A stretch of 56,952 nt of DNA from the NCBI GenBank assembly GCA_026224775.1, contig JAMFRP010000023.1, positions 1 through 56,952 on the forward strand, given 5' to 3'. Below the pieces are notes generated by a model. It was given only the letters and a program-made list of their open reading frames with translations, searched no databases and was not told the origin of the DNA. Positions 7,048 through 15,844 of the stretch are shown in pieces; position 1 is the stretch's first letter; every line of letters begins with the position of its first letter. The stretch comes from Bacteroidota bacterium (GTDB taxonomy: Bacteria; Bacteroidota; Bacteroidia; Sphingobacteriales; Sphingobacteriaceae). Both the position numbers and the translations under genes were made by a program.

Positions 7048-9942
7048 ATGATTCAGTTTAAGAAAGTATTGTTGTTGTTCCTTGCGATAATAACTGCTAA
7101 GTATACATTCGGCCAAACACAACCTTCGCCGCGTGAGCATTTGTTGATGGATTACGACTGGCATTTTGCATTTGGCCACCCGTACGATACAAATAAGGAT
7201 TTTAACAACGGTACAAGCTATTTTTCCTATTTCGCGAAGGCTGGCTATGGAGATGGAGCTGCCGATCCCCGGTTTGATGACCGTGCCTGGCGAAAAGTTA
7301 ACCTGCCGCATGATTGGGCTGTGGAGCAACCATTCTCTCCCAGAGGAAGTTTTAGTCACGGGTTCAAGGCTATCGGCCGTAATTTTCCTGATGCAAGTGT
7401 AGGCTGGTACCGTAAAACTTTCTTTATTCCAGCTTCAGATTTAGGCAAACATATCAGTATCGCATTTGATGGTGTTTTCCGTAACTCCATTGTATGGGTA
7501 AATGGGCATTATTTAGGCACTGAGCAAAGCGGTTATAGTAGTTTTGAGTATAATATTTCTGAGTACCTCAATTACGGGGGCACTAACGTTGTAGCAGTAA
7601 GGGTTGATGCCACCATGGAAGAAGGCTGGTTTTATGAGGGCGCGGGTATCTATCGCCATGTGTGGCTAAATAAATCCAATCGATTGCATATAGCGCGTAA
7701 TGGCACATTTGTTACCACTAAATTATTAAAAGATGGTCAGGCTATAATATCAACCCATGTAACGATGGATAATGATGCCGACAGTAGTATATCTAATTTT
7801 AGTGTTAAACAAACAATTCTTAATGCTGATGGCAAAATCATCGCATCTGATGAGCAAAAGAATCTGAATCTTAATTTATTAGAGAAAAAGGATTTTTCAA
7901 GTAATATCAAAATAACAAACCCTAAACTCTGGTCGATAGATACGCCCTATTTGCATAAGCTAATAACTACGGTAAGTAAGGATGGCGCTATTGTAGATCA
8001 ATACGAAACCACCTTCGGTATACGCACTATTCGGTTTGATGCCAACCAAGGCTTCTTTTTAAACGGAAAGCGACTTGAAATTACCGGAGCCGATAATCAC
8101 CAGGATCATGCCGGTGTAGGCGTAGCCATGCCTGATGCTTTGCAAGATTTCAGGATCAAAGCTCAGAAAGCTTTTGGATGTAATGCCATTCGCTGTTCAC
8201 ACAACCCACCAACCCCCGAGTTTTTGGATGCCTGCGACAGGCTGGGAATGTTGGTGTTGGACGAAAATCGCTTGATGGGCGTAACCGATTATCATTTGAA
8301 TGAGTTAAAACAAATGATGCTCCGCGACAGGAACCATCCGTGTATAATAGCCTGGTCGATAGGTAATGAGGAATGGAATATGGAAGGAACGGTTACCGGG
8401 GCACGGGTAGCTACAACCATGCAGGCCTATGCAAAAACGATTGATTCAAGCCGGTACATTACGGCGGCATACAGCGGTGGGATTGGTAGTAATGGTATTT
8501 CAACTGTTATTGATTTGTTGGGTTATAATTATGTGGTCAACAAAAATACCGATGAGCAACATCAAAAATTTCCTAACCAGCTTAGCTGGGGTACTGAAGA
8601 AGGGGCAACGACAGCTTCCCGGGGGATTTATGTTGATGACATAGCTAAACATCAATTAGCAGCCTATGACCGGCCGCGCAATAATGAATCTTTCAGCATT
8701 GAACAAGGTTGGAAACATTATGCGACACGCCCATATCTGGCCGGTATGTTCATCTGGACAGGTTTTGATTATCGTGGCGAACCTACTCCATTCGGTTGGC
8801 CGTCAGTTTATTCTTACCATGGGATGTTAGATGCCTGTGGATTCCCTAAGGACGATGTTTGGTATTTAAAATCGTGGTGGATGGATAAAGATGTGGTGCA
8901 CATTTTACCGCATTGGAACTGGAAAGGAAAAGAAGGACAGAATATACCTGTTTGGGTTTACAGCAATAGCGATGAAGTGGAGCTGTTCCTGAACAAAAAA
9001 AGTATCGGCAAAAAAGCAATGCCACGCAACGGGCATCTGGAATGGCCCGTACCTTATCAACCCGGCAAGTTAGAAGCCATTGGTTACAAGGCAGGCAAAA
9101 AAGTGGGTACTGACATCGTACAAACAACCGGTGAACCGGCAGCACTATTAGCAACTGCAGATCGTTTGGTTATAAAAGCGAATAAGACAGATATATCGGT
9201 CATAAAGATTCAGGTAGATGATAAAAGCGGCTTGCCCGTACCCACCGCCGATAACCAAATCGCGTTTAGCATACAAGGCCCAGGAAAAATCATAGGGGTA
9301 GGCAATGGTAGTCAAACATCCCTGGAGCCTGAACAATATATAGAGCAGGTGATCCCGGTTAATATTGAAAACCTGAAAGAGAAACTGGTTGAAAGCGTCG
9401 AAAATAGGCCCGAAGTCGCCACAGATTTTGATGATGCAGACTGGCAGCCTGCTTTTAAAAATATCAGATTTCCTGAAACGGCCAAAGCGGTGGTTTATCG
9501 TGGTACCATCCAAATGCCTGATAATATCGACAATGCTGCGCTTACTTTGTTTTATAATAACATCGGTAAAACACAATCCATTTATATTAATGGGCAGTTT
9601 ATACAAAGCAATGATAGCTCCGCTGCGCGTAAGGAGCTTAAGCTCACTAAAAATATTATTCATCCCGGAAAAAATAGCATAGCTATTGTTACCACGCCTT
9701 TCATCAATAAAAATAGCTGGGATTATAGCAATACCAACCCAGGTGTGGTACAAGTTATTATACCGCCCGCGCAATGGAAACGAAAACTATTCAATGGCCT
9801 GGCTGAGGTAATTGTACAATCAACCGGCGAATCCGGACGTGTTATTTTAACATCAACATCACCAGGCCTGAAAGAAAATAAGTTGGAAATTACCACTGTT
9901 CCAACAGAAATGCCAGCTATAGTAGCGTCGGTAGAGAAATAA
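7048..9942 (+). CDS. GH2 family glycoside hydrolase (beta-galactosidase-like), secreted, with DUF4982
   Basis: A 964-residue secreted hydrolase with signal peptide MIQFKKVLLLFLAIITAKYTFGQ cut into shorter parts by the usual rule: cleavage is expected near residue 23. Domains in order are a sugar-binding jelly roll (about 75-215, with NLPHDW, GWYRKTF and WVNGHYLG), an Ig-like domain (220-330), and a TIM barrel (335-620). After these come DUF4982 (about 615-695) and a split C-terminal domain. The acid/base is Glu441 in WSIGNEEW, and the likely nucleophile is Glu517 in SWGTEEGATTASRG. FIWTGFDYRGEPTPF closes the active site. Residues about 771-905 look like an extra jelly roll (YRGTIQMPDN, IYINGQFIQS) inserted into the last domain, which resumes near 906. 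It may be a beta-galactosidase or beta-glucuronidase; the substrate cannot be read from sequence. Confidence 0.87.
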   Translation: MIQFKKVLLLFLAIITAKYTFGQTQPSPREHLLMDYDWHFAFGHPYDTNKDFNNGTSYFSYFAKAGYGDGAADPRFDDRAWRKVNLPHDWAVEQPFSPRGSFSHGFKAIGRNFPDASVGWYRKTFFIPASDLGKHISIAFDGVFRNSIVWVNGHYLGTEQSGYSSFEYNISEYLNYGGTNVVAVRVDATMEEGWFYEGAGIYRHVWLNKSNRLHIARNGTFVTTKLLKDGQAIISTHVTMDNDADSSISNFSVKQTILNADGKIIASDEQKNLNLNLLEKKDFSSNIKITNPKLWSIDTPYLHKLITTVSKDGAIVDQYETTFGIRTIRFDANQGFFLNGKRLEITGADNHQDHAGVGVAMPDALQDFRIKAQKAFGCNAIRCSHNPPTPEFLDACDRLGMLVLDENRLMGVTDYHLNELKQMMLRDRNHPCIIAWSIGNEEWNMEGTVTGARVATTMQAYAKTIDSSRYITAAYSGGIGSNGISTVIDLLGYNYVVNKNTDEQHQKFPNQLSWGTEEGATTASRGIYVDDIAKHQLAAYDRPRNNESFSIEQGWKHYATRPYLAGMFIWTGFDYRGEPTPFGWPSVYSYHGMLDACGFPKDDVWYLKSWWMDKDVVHILPHWNWKGKEGQNIPVWVYSNSDEVELFLNKKSIGKKAMPRNGHLEWPVPYQPGKLEAIGYKAGKKVGTDIVQTTGEPAALLATADRLVIKANKTDISVIKIQVDDKSGLPVPTADNQIAFSIQGPGKIIGVGNGSQTSLEPEQYIEQVIPVNIENLKEKLVESVENRPEVATDFDDADWQPAFKNIRFPETAKAVVYRGTIQMPDNIDNAALTLFYNNIGKTQSIYINGQFIQSNDSSAARKELKLTKNIIHPGKNSIAIVTTPFINKNSWDYSNTNPGVVQVIIPPAQWKRKLFNGLAEVIVQSTGESGRVILTSTSPGLKENKLEITTVPTEMPAIVASVEK

Positions 9943-9961
9943 ATGATTGAGTGATAATCTA

Positions 9962-10006
9962 AAACAAACAAGCGCACCAGTATAAACTGGTACGCTTTGT
10001 TTGTTT
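9962..10006 (+). terminator. Terminator after the GH2 gene
   Basis: A long imperfect hairpin pairs aaacaaacaagcg..accagt (9962-9981) with actggt.cgctttgtttgttt (9986-10006), with one bulge. It sits 19 bases after the GH2 stop and ends in T-rich sequence. Confidence 0.75.
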
Positions 10007-10183
10007 GATAAGGTTTAGGTTATCCCTTCGGATTTGTTATGTAAATTTAGGAATGAAGTCCGGCATCAAAAAGGGTAGAATTGCCTTTTTATCAGGTTGT
10101 TTTTAAGGATAAAAAAAGTTTGAAATGCATTGTTTATCCACATATAAATAATCATTTTCGATAAACCTTAATTCATAACTATC

Positions 10184-10777
10184 ATGACAATTAAAAACAC
10201 ATTAATTTACCTGGGATTAGCTGTATTTGGCTTTAGCTCGTGCCAGCAAAATCAACATGCCGACTTAACTGCTAAAGTTACTTCATTAGATTCTGACACA
10301 GTAAGTTACGCTGTGGCAAAACAGTATGTGAACAATTATGCGAAACATGCAGGCTTTGTTGATTCTACTTATACTGACGTGCAGTTGAGCAAAGTAAAAA
10401 AATTACCTAATAGCCGTACCATATGGTTTGGTATAGACAGGTTGCAGGCAATGGTAAACAAGATAAAAGCAGAGGGTGGTGATGGTGTACGTTTCTATCT
10501 GGCTACATACGACAGCGTTTATACTCCAAACAGTAAATACAATCATATACCTGAGCGTAAATATTGGGGGCATACCACGCTGGTAATGGTATCTACAAAA
10601 GATAGTCTTAAATTTCACCGTGATTATTATAGTAATAGTATTGATCCGTCATCCAACTCAAAATCCGATTCAAAAGGATTTATACTCGGTGTGGGTTCAA
10701 TACCTGAAAATCGCGGAGAGATGTGCCCACCGCCAAGCAACTGTGCCACTATCGGAGCTACTTTAATTACTCAATGA
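10184..10777 (+). CDS. Hypothetical lipoprotein, first gene of a signalling operon
   Basis: A 197-residue predicted lipoprotein: leader MTIKNTLIYLGLAVFGFSSC with the lipobox Cys at residue 20. I do not recognise a characterised family. The mature part is mixed alpha/beta with an YVNNYAKHAGF helix, an IWFGIDRLQAMVNKI segment and GGDGVRFYLATYDS, and it ends in a Cys/Pro-rich tail, CPPPSNCATIGA. Its stop overlaps the next gene's start in the arrangement ATGA, implying translational coupling to the membrane protein, kinase and regulator that follow. A role as extracytoplasmic ligand or sensor partner of that system is my inference. Confidence 0.7.
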   Translation: MTIKNTLIYLGLAVFGFSSCQQNQHADLTAKVTSLDSDTVSYAVAKQYVNNYAKHAGFVDSTYTDVQLSKVKKLPNSRTIWFGIDRLQAMVNKIKAEGGDGVRFYLATYDSVYTPNSKYNHIPERKYWGHTTLVMVSTKDSLKFHRDYYSNSIDPSSNSKSDSKGFILGVGSIPENRGEMCPPPSNCATIGATLITQ

Positions 10778-11430
10778 TATTTATAACATTTAATACAGTA
10801 TCAGAACTCGCATGCTTTCTGGCCGGATTAATATTTTTATTTAAAGATAAAGATCCGGCCTGGAGGCTGCTGATATGGTATTTATTATTAACCTGTATTG
10901 TTGAAGTGGCTGGTATATATATCCGTACATCATTACATGTATCAAATATTCCGCTTTATAACCTATCTGTTTTGCCGGAGTGTTTTGTTACCAGTTACTT
11001 TTTTTACAGCCTATATAAAACGTATCATCCTAAAACCAAGTGGTTAATCATTTGGCTCAGTATTTTCATGATTATGTATTTTACTGAGCTTGTCCTAAAT
11101 CACTTTAACAACTTTGTATCCATAACAGCCTCCGTTATGTCGGTTGTATTTGTATTGGCTAGCCTTTACTATTATTACCTAAAACTAAAAGATGAGCATT
11201 TTGAAAGGTTATTATTTTATGCTCCTTTTTGGTGGGTTAGCGGTACGCTGTTCTTCTACTTCGGAAGCACAGCATGTAACTTGTTTTTTGATTACCTTAT
11301 TAAATATCCTTCCATTAGTTACGAATTCTCTGTTAGGTATATCATTTTTTGTATATTAGATGTAATTCTGTACTCCTTTTGGTCTTACGCTTTTATATGC
11401 AGATATCTTCAGAGGAAATCATATTCCTGA
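10774..11430 (+). CDS. Multi-pass membrane protein, likely sensor partner of the adjacent kinase
   Basis: A 218-residue protein, mostly hydrophobic, with about seven predicted membrane helices (near residues 5-23, 30-48, 60-78, 86-104, 112-131, 143-165, 185-205). I chose the ATG at 10774, which overlaps the TGA of the lipoprotein gene (ATGA), over an upstream ATG at 10723 whose codons lie inside that gene. The 3' end overlaps the kinase gene by 34 bases. No enzymatic motif is seen. Because the next kinase has only one membrane helix and no input domain, this protein may supply the sensing module; that is inference. Confidence 0.7.
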   Translation: MIFITFNTVSELACFLAGLIFLFKDKDPAWRLLIWYLLLTCIVEVAGIYIRTSLHVSNIPLYNLSVLPECFVTSYFFYSLYKTYHPKTKWLIIWLSIFMIMYFTELVLNHFNNFVSITASVMSVVFVLASLYYYYLKLKDEHFERLLFYAPFWWVSGTLFFYFGSTACNLFFDYLIKYPSISYEFSVRYIIFCILDVILYSFWSYAFICRYLQRKSYS

Positions 11431-12185
11431 TAGGCCTAACTTCTATTATCTTTTTAATAGCACCATGCTTTCTGATCTTGTACGTGCTATCCTACAATCG
11501 CAGGAAAAAAAAGCATCTGGAAGAAAAAGTTTGGCTGAAAACAACATTTGAAAATGAATTGCTGAAAACTCAAATGGAGGTTCAGGAACAAACATTAAAA
11601 ACTGTCGCTAATGATCTTCACGACAATATCGGCCAGCTATTAAGCCTGATCACCATTACATTAAGCACGATCGATTTAGAAGAAAATAGCAAGATAGCCA
11701 GTAAAATAATACTTACAGATGACCTCACAAGGCGTTCTATAAATGAACTAAAAGCACTATCCCGTTTATTGCACGGCGAAGAATTGATTAGCAAGGGGCT
11801 TGCCGCGGCCATTGAATTTGAACTGGAATGGTTAAAAAGATCCGAACGGTATCAAATAAGCTTCAAGAAAGATAGTTTTAAATCAGTTGCGGATAGTGCT
11901 AAAGAAACTATGGTTTTTCGCTTATTTCAGGAGTGTATAAATAATATAATACAGCATGCTAAAGCATCAAAAATAGTTATTATTTTAGAGCAGGATAACA
12001 GCTCCTTTAAACTAACTATTAGTGATAATGGGATTGGATTTAATGTTGATGAAAAATTAAATCTTAAGATGGGGATGGGTCTTTACAATATAAAAAGACG
12101 CGCGGCTATGATAAATGGTACAGCCACAATCACTTCAATACCCGGTAGCGGATCTGTTATTGCAATTACAGTGCCTTCTAACTAA
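11397..12185 (+). CDS. Sensor histidine kinase, NarL/DesK class (HisKA_3)
   Basis: A 262-residue histidine kinase. One membrane helix at about residues 8-33 (IIFLIGLTSIIFLIAPCFLI) is followed by a short coiled coil and the dimerisation and phosphoacceptor box NDLHDNIGQLLS, with His75 the predicted phosphorylation site. The HATPase domain shows the N box RLFQECINNIIQHA, G1 box SDNGIGF and G2 box GMGLYNIKRR. I place the start at the ATG at 11397, giving MQISSEEIIFL; the frame is open upstream inside the previous gene. The NarL-type regulator gene starts two bases after its stop, so they form a cognate pair. It has no PAS, TPR or periplasmic domain. Confidence 0.9.
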   Translation: MQISSEEIIFLIGLTSIIFLIAPCFLILYVLSYNRRKKKHLEEKVWLKTTFENELLKTQMEVQEQTLKTVANDLHDNIGQLLSLITITLSTIDLEENSKIASKIILTDDLTRRSINELKALSRLLHGEELISKGLAAAIEFELEWLKRSERYQISFKKDSFKSVADSAKETMVFRLFQECINNIIQHAKASKIVIILEQDNSSFKLTISDNGIGFNVDEKLNLKMGMGLYNIKRRAAMINGTATITSIPGSGSVIAITVPSN

Positions 12186-12187
12186 TA

Positions 12188-12841
12188 ATGCAAACACAAA
12201 AAATAGCAATAGCAATAGTTGATGATCATACTTTATTTCGGCAGGGTTTGGCTCATTTGCTCACAGAATCAAACGAAATAGAGGTGATTTTTGATGCAGG
12301 TGATGGTGCGGAAATGATACGGAAACTGCCTATGCAGCCACTGCCCGACGTTATTCTTATGGACATTACTATGCCGGTAATGGATGGGTATGAAAGTACC
12401 CGATGGATAAAACAAAATTACCCGCAAATTAAAGTGTTGGCCTTAAGCATGTTTGAGGAAGATGTGCCTATTATAAATATGCTGAAAAGTGGCGCGGGGG
12501 GGTACATGCTTAAACAAGCAAAAGCAGCAGATTTAATTAATGCTATTAAAACCATCGAGAAACAAACTTTCTTTATTAATGATCTTGTCTCGGGTAAGTT
12601 GCTGAATAATATTCAAAATAACCTGCCTGTAAAAACAGCTAAGATACAGGTAAGCGCGAATGAGTTGAAGTTTTTGGAACTATGTTGCTCTGATCTTACT
12701 TACAAAGAGATAGCTGATATGATGAATTTAAGCCCATTCACCATTAATAATTACAGGGAAGCACTTTTTGAAAAATTCGAAACAAAATCAAGAACAGGTC
12801 TGGTGATTTCAGCACTCAAAAGCGACCTTATTAAATTATAA
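12188..12841 (+). CDS. NarL/LuxR-family response regulator
   Basis: A 217-residue regulator. The REC domain occupies about residues 1-125, with the acidic pocket VDDH near the N-terminus, phospho-acceptor Asp59 in ILMDITMP, and the conserved Lys of KQAKAAD. The C-terminal LuxR-type helix-turn-helix (about 150-212) reads LTYKEIADMMNLSPFTINNY. It lies two bases behind the kinase gene and is the output of that system. The targets cannot be read from the sequence; the downstream glycosyltransferase gene has its own leader and may or may not be controlled. Confidence 0.9.
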   Translation: MQTQKIAIAIVDDHTLFRQGLAHLLTESNEIEVIFDAGDGAEMIRKLPMQPLPDVILMDITMPVMDGYESTRWIKQNYPQIKVLALSMFEEDVPIINMLKSGAGGYMLKQAKAADLINAIKTIEKQTFFINDLVSGKLLNNIQNNLPVKTAKIQVSANELKFLELCCSDLTYKEIADMMNLSPFTINNYREALFEKFETKSRTGLVISALKSDLIKL

Positions 12842-12849
12842 TTCCCTTT

Positions 12850-12882
12850 AAGAGCACTTTGTTAAAACCTGGGGCTCTTTTT
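12850..12882 (+). terminator. Possible terminator after the two-component operon
   Basis: A 6-bp stem, aagagc (12850-12855) with gctctt (12874-12879), followed by Ts. The loop is long (18 bases), so the assignment is weak. Confidence 0.4.
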
Positions 12883-13049
12883 GAATATAACTTCCAATAG
12901 TTCAATAATAGCATGTATTTTGATGGTTTCATCTCAATAATATTTATGAAGTGCATTTTTATTTAAAAAAAAGGTGTAATAATATATGTATGCTATTTAT
13001 TAATATTATTTAATAACATAAATTTTATATTAAATCACTAATAATTAAA

Positions 13050-13057
13050 TACTTTTG
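13050..13057 (+). promoter_or_regulatory. Candidate -7 promoter element for the glycosyltransferase gene
   Basis: TACTTTTG matches the Bacteroidota -7 consensus TAnnTTTG and ends 24 bases before the GTG start at 13082. No good -33 TTTG is seen at the expected distance, so this is a partial match. Confidence 0.35.
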
Positions 13058-13081
13058 TAGAAATATACCCCTATTTAAATA

Positions 13082-14314
13082 GTGAAAATTCTACATATTG
13101 TTGCTTCTCTTAATCCCGCTATGGGTGGTGTTGCCGAAGCCGTAAAGTCTTTTGTTTCAATATCTGAACAACAATCGGTTTCTAATGAAATAGTTACTTT
13201 AGATCCCCCAGGGGTTGATTATTTACAATCTGATGTTACGCCCTTTCATCCACTCGGCCCCAGTTATGGTTTTTTAAATCATACAAAACAATTAATACCC
13301 TGGTTAACAGAAAATATTGCACGCTTTGATGCCGTTATTATTAACGGCTTATGGGGCTTCCACAGCTATGCCGCATGGAAAGTAATACATAGACTTAAAA
13401 AAAAAGGTTCTGTAAAAAAACTTCCAAGTGTTTTTGTTATGCCTCATGGTATGCTTGATCCCTATTTTCAACGGGCCAAAGAGCGGCGTTTTAAAGCTTT
13501 AAGGAACATATTGTATTGGGCAATAGTTGAAAAGAACGTAATAAATGACGCTGATGGGTTACTATTTACCTCTGAAACAGAATTACTGTTAGCCCGTGAA
13601 ACATTCAAGCCATACAGGCCTAAAAAGGAATACAATGTAGGTTATGGTATTAATACCCCCCCGGAATATAAGCGGGATATGCTACTTGCTTTCAATGAAT
13701 CCTGCCCGGGTTTAGCAAATGAGCCTTATCTTTTATTTCTTGGCCGTATCGACTTAAAAAAGGGTGTTGATTTATTAATAAAAGCCTATTTAAACTTACA
13801 AGAGGCCGCTAAAACAACCAATACTCAATTACCCCGGCTAGTTGTAGTTGGCCCGGGTTTGGATACCGATTTCGCTAAGAAAATATTACTTGATATTGCA
13901 AGGCATCCTGAGATGAAAGATAAGATCTATTTCCCCGGTATGTTAATTGGTGAAGCTAAATGGGGCGCATTTTATGGTTGTGATGCCTTTGTGTTACCTA
14001 GTCACCAGGAAAATTTTGGGATAGCCGTAGTTGAGGCAATGGCCTGTGGGAAGCCAGTTTTAATATCAAACCAGGTAAACATATGGCGTGAGATAAGCAA
14101 TAGAGGGGCAGGAGTAATTGAAGATGATAATTTAATTGGTACGGAAAGTATGTTAAAGCAATGGCTGAGTTTAACTGCCGATGAAAAATTAAAAATGAGT
14201 GAAAGAGCCACGGGGGCGTTTAAAAAATGTTTTACGTTAGATAAAGCGGTAAGCAATATGATTACTGTTATACAGGATATGATAAATGAACGCCTAAGCA
14301 AATTATCTGATTAA
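13082..14314 (+). CDS. Glycosyltransferase family 4 protein
   Basis: A 410-residue GT-B fold transferase. The N-terminal acceptor domain begins KILHIVASLNPAMGGVAEAV, the Gly-rich loop seen in GT4 enzymes. The C-terminal nucleotide-sugar domain has LFLGRIDLKKGVDLL (about residue 218) and VVVGPGLD, plus the EX7E motif with Glu310 and Glu318 in ENFGIAVVEAMACGKPV. It should transfer a sugar from a nucleotide donor to a lipid- or polysaccharide-linked acceptor in the cytoplasm. The start is a GTG, since no ATG exists near the N-terminus. The gene stands alone between the regulator and a peptidase gene, so there is no polysaccharide cluster here to suggest its product. Confidence 0.87.
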   Translation: MKILHIVASLNPAMGGVAEAVKSFVSISEQQSVSNEIVTLDPPGVDYLQSDVTPFHPLGPSYGFLNHTKQLIPWLTENIARFDAVIINGLWGFHSYAAWKVIHRLKKKGSVKKLPSVFVMPHGMLDPYFQRAKERRFKALRNILYWAIVEKNVINDADGLLFTSETELLLARETFKPYRPKKEYNVGYGINTPPEYKRDMLLAFNESCPGLANEPYLLFLGRIDLKKGVDLLIKAYLNLQEAAKTTNTQLPRLVVVGPGLDTDFAKKILLDIARHPEMKDKIYFPGMLIGEAKWGAFYGCDAFVLPSHQENFGIAVVEAMACGKPVLISNQVNIWREISNRGAGVIEDDNLIGTESMLKQWLSLTADEKLKMSERATGAFKKCFTLDKAVSNMITVIQDMINERLSKLSD

Positions 14315-14386
14315 ATACTGGATATATCTTTCCTGATTTATTTGAAAAATATTCAAACTTTTCTTGTTTAACTGTATTGTAATTAT

Positions 14387-15832
14387 ATGGATTTACAGGA
14401 TGAAAATATTACAGTAACAGTACGCCTGCGCAGAAAAAAAGAGCTGCCATCAATCGGCAAACTACTCACACGCGAGCAATATTTGAATGATTATTCCTCG
14501 GCACAGGCAGATGCGGCAAAGGTTGAAGCCTTTGCTCATGAACACTTGTTAAGTACTGCTGGAGTTGATCTGGCGCGCCGAAGCGTAATGCTTACCGGTA
14601 AGCTTAGGGATTTTGAAGCAGCGTTCAATATCAAGTTTCAAAAGCATAACAACTACCGTGATTTTAGTCCGGGGGTGCAAATTCCTGATGGGTTGAAAGA
14701 TATTATTGTTGGCGTATTTGGATTGCAAAATAAACCTATAGCGCGTCCAATGTTTCAGGTAGCTAAAAAAAATGGTAAAATTGTTTCGCATGCCGAGGCA
14801 CCGCAGGCATTTACTCCTGATCAACTATCCAAAATTTATGGCTTCCCCCAAAATGTTAACGGTAGCGGAGAATGTATAGCCATTATTGAACTTGGTGGCG
14901 GATTTAGACCTGTCGATATTACTAATTACTTTAAGAGCTTAAATATTACTGCACCCCAGGTTAAAGCAATAGCTGTTGATGGTGGTAAGAACGATCCAAC
15001 CACGGCCGATGGTGCCGATGGAGAGGTGATGCTGGATATTGAAGTAGCTGGTGCTGTTGCACCCGGCGCAAACATTGTAGTATACTTTACCACAAATACC
15101 GATCAGGGTTTTTTGGATGCCATAACCACCGCGATACACGACACTACCAATAACCCATCCGTTATTTCAATCAGTTGGGGATCTGCAGAGGTTAATTGGA
15201 CACAGCAGGCTATGGATAACTTTAACGAAGCATTTAAAACCGCGGCATCATTGGGCGTTAGTATTTGTATTGCCTCCGGCGATAGTGGCTCAAGTGATGG
15301 TGAAACAGATGGAAAGGTACATGTAGATTTCCCGGCATCAAGCCCTTATGCCTTAGCTTGTGGTGGTACCAGCCTAACGGTTAACAACAACGTTATTACC
15401 TCGGAAGTAGTTTGGCATGATTCAAATACTTCAGCTTCGGGTGGCGGCGTAAGCAGTTATTTTCCCTTGCCCGATTATCAGGCCAGTGCCAATGTGCCTT
15501 TAGAAATTGATACTCAATTTAAAGGTAGAGGTGTACCCGATGTAGCTGCGGATGCCGATCCCGATACAGGATATAAAGTTTTGGTTGATGGGCAGGAGTT
15601 GGTTATAGGAGGCACCAGTGCAGTAGCTCCATTAATGGCAGGTTTAATAGCATTGCTTAATCAGCAAAATGGAAAACCATCTGGGTATATTCATCCGCAA
15701 CTTTATAGTACCCCCGGTTTATGTCGGGATATAACAAGCGGTAATAATAAAACTACTTCTGCCGATACAGGATATACCGCAGGGCCGGGCTGGGATGCTT
15801 GTTCAGGTTGGGGGGTATTGTCAAAATTATAG
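14387..15832 (+). CDS. S53 family serine-carboxyl peptidase, kumamolisin type
   Basis: A 481-residue sedolisin. Residues about 5-115 form the pro-kumamolisin activation domain; the catalytic domain follows from about 145. The catalytic set is Glu213 and Asp217 (GEVMLDIEVAG), Asp299 (SGDSGSSDG) and Ser411 (GGTSAVAP). The Glu-to-Asp299 spacing of 86 residues equals that of kumamolisin. A C-terminal calcium site is suggested by RDITSGNN and GPGWDACSGWG. Characterised relatives are acid- and heat-stable endopeptidases secreted as self-cleaving proforms. No signal peptide is present: the start MDLQDENITVTVRLRRKKEL is charged and polar, as I also recall for kumamolisins. Export therefore needs another route, or the enzyme acts inside the cell. 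It ends 12 bases from the convergent kinase gene. Confidence 0.92.
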   Translation: MDLQDENITVTVRLRRKKELPSIGKLLTREQYLNDYSSAQADAAKVEAFAHEHLLSTAGVDLARRSVMLTGKLRDFEAAFNIKFQKHNNYRDFSPGVQIPDGLKDIIVGVFGLQNKPIARPMFQVAKKNGKIVSHAEAPQAFTPDQLSKIYGFPQNVNGSGECIAIIELGGGFRPVDITNYFKSLNITAPQVKAIAVDGGKNDPTTADGADGEVMLDIEVAGAVAPGANIVVYFTTNTDQGFLDAITTAIHDTTNNPSVISISWGSAEVNWTQQAMDNFNEAFKTAASLGVSICIASGDSGSSDGETDGKVHVDFPASSPYALACGGTSLTVNNNVITSEVVWHDSNTSASGGGVSSYFPLPDYQASANVPLEIDTQFKGRGVPDVAADADPDTGYKVLVDGQELVIGGTSAVAPLMAGLIALLNQQNGKPSGYIHPQLYSTPGLCRDITSGNNKTTSADTGYTAGPGWDACSGWGVLSKL

Positions 15833-15844
15833 CCGGGGGAGATG

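Noticed and set aside
9148..9774. 208-codon open frame on the minus strand inside the GH2 gene
   Set aside because: It lies wholly antisense to a well-supported GH2 gene, its product has low-complexity Ile/Cys-rich text and matches no family.
13082..15832. A polysaccharide or RiPP biosynthetic cluster formed by the glycosyltransferase and the S53 peptidase
   Set aside because: Only two genes with no polymerase, precursor peptide or exporter nearby; each looks like a stand-alone gene.
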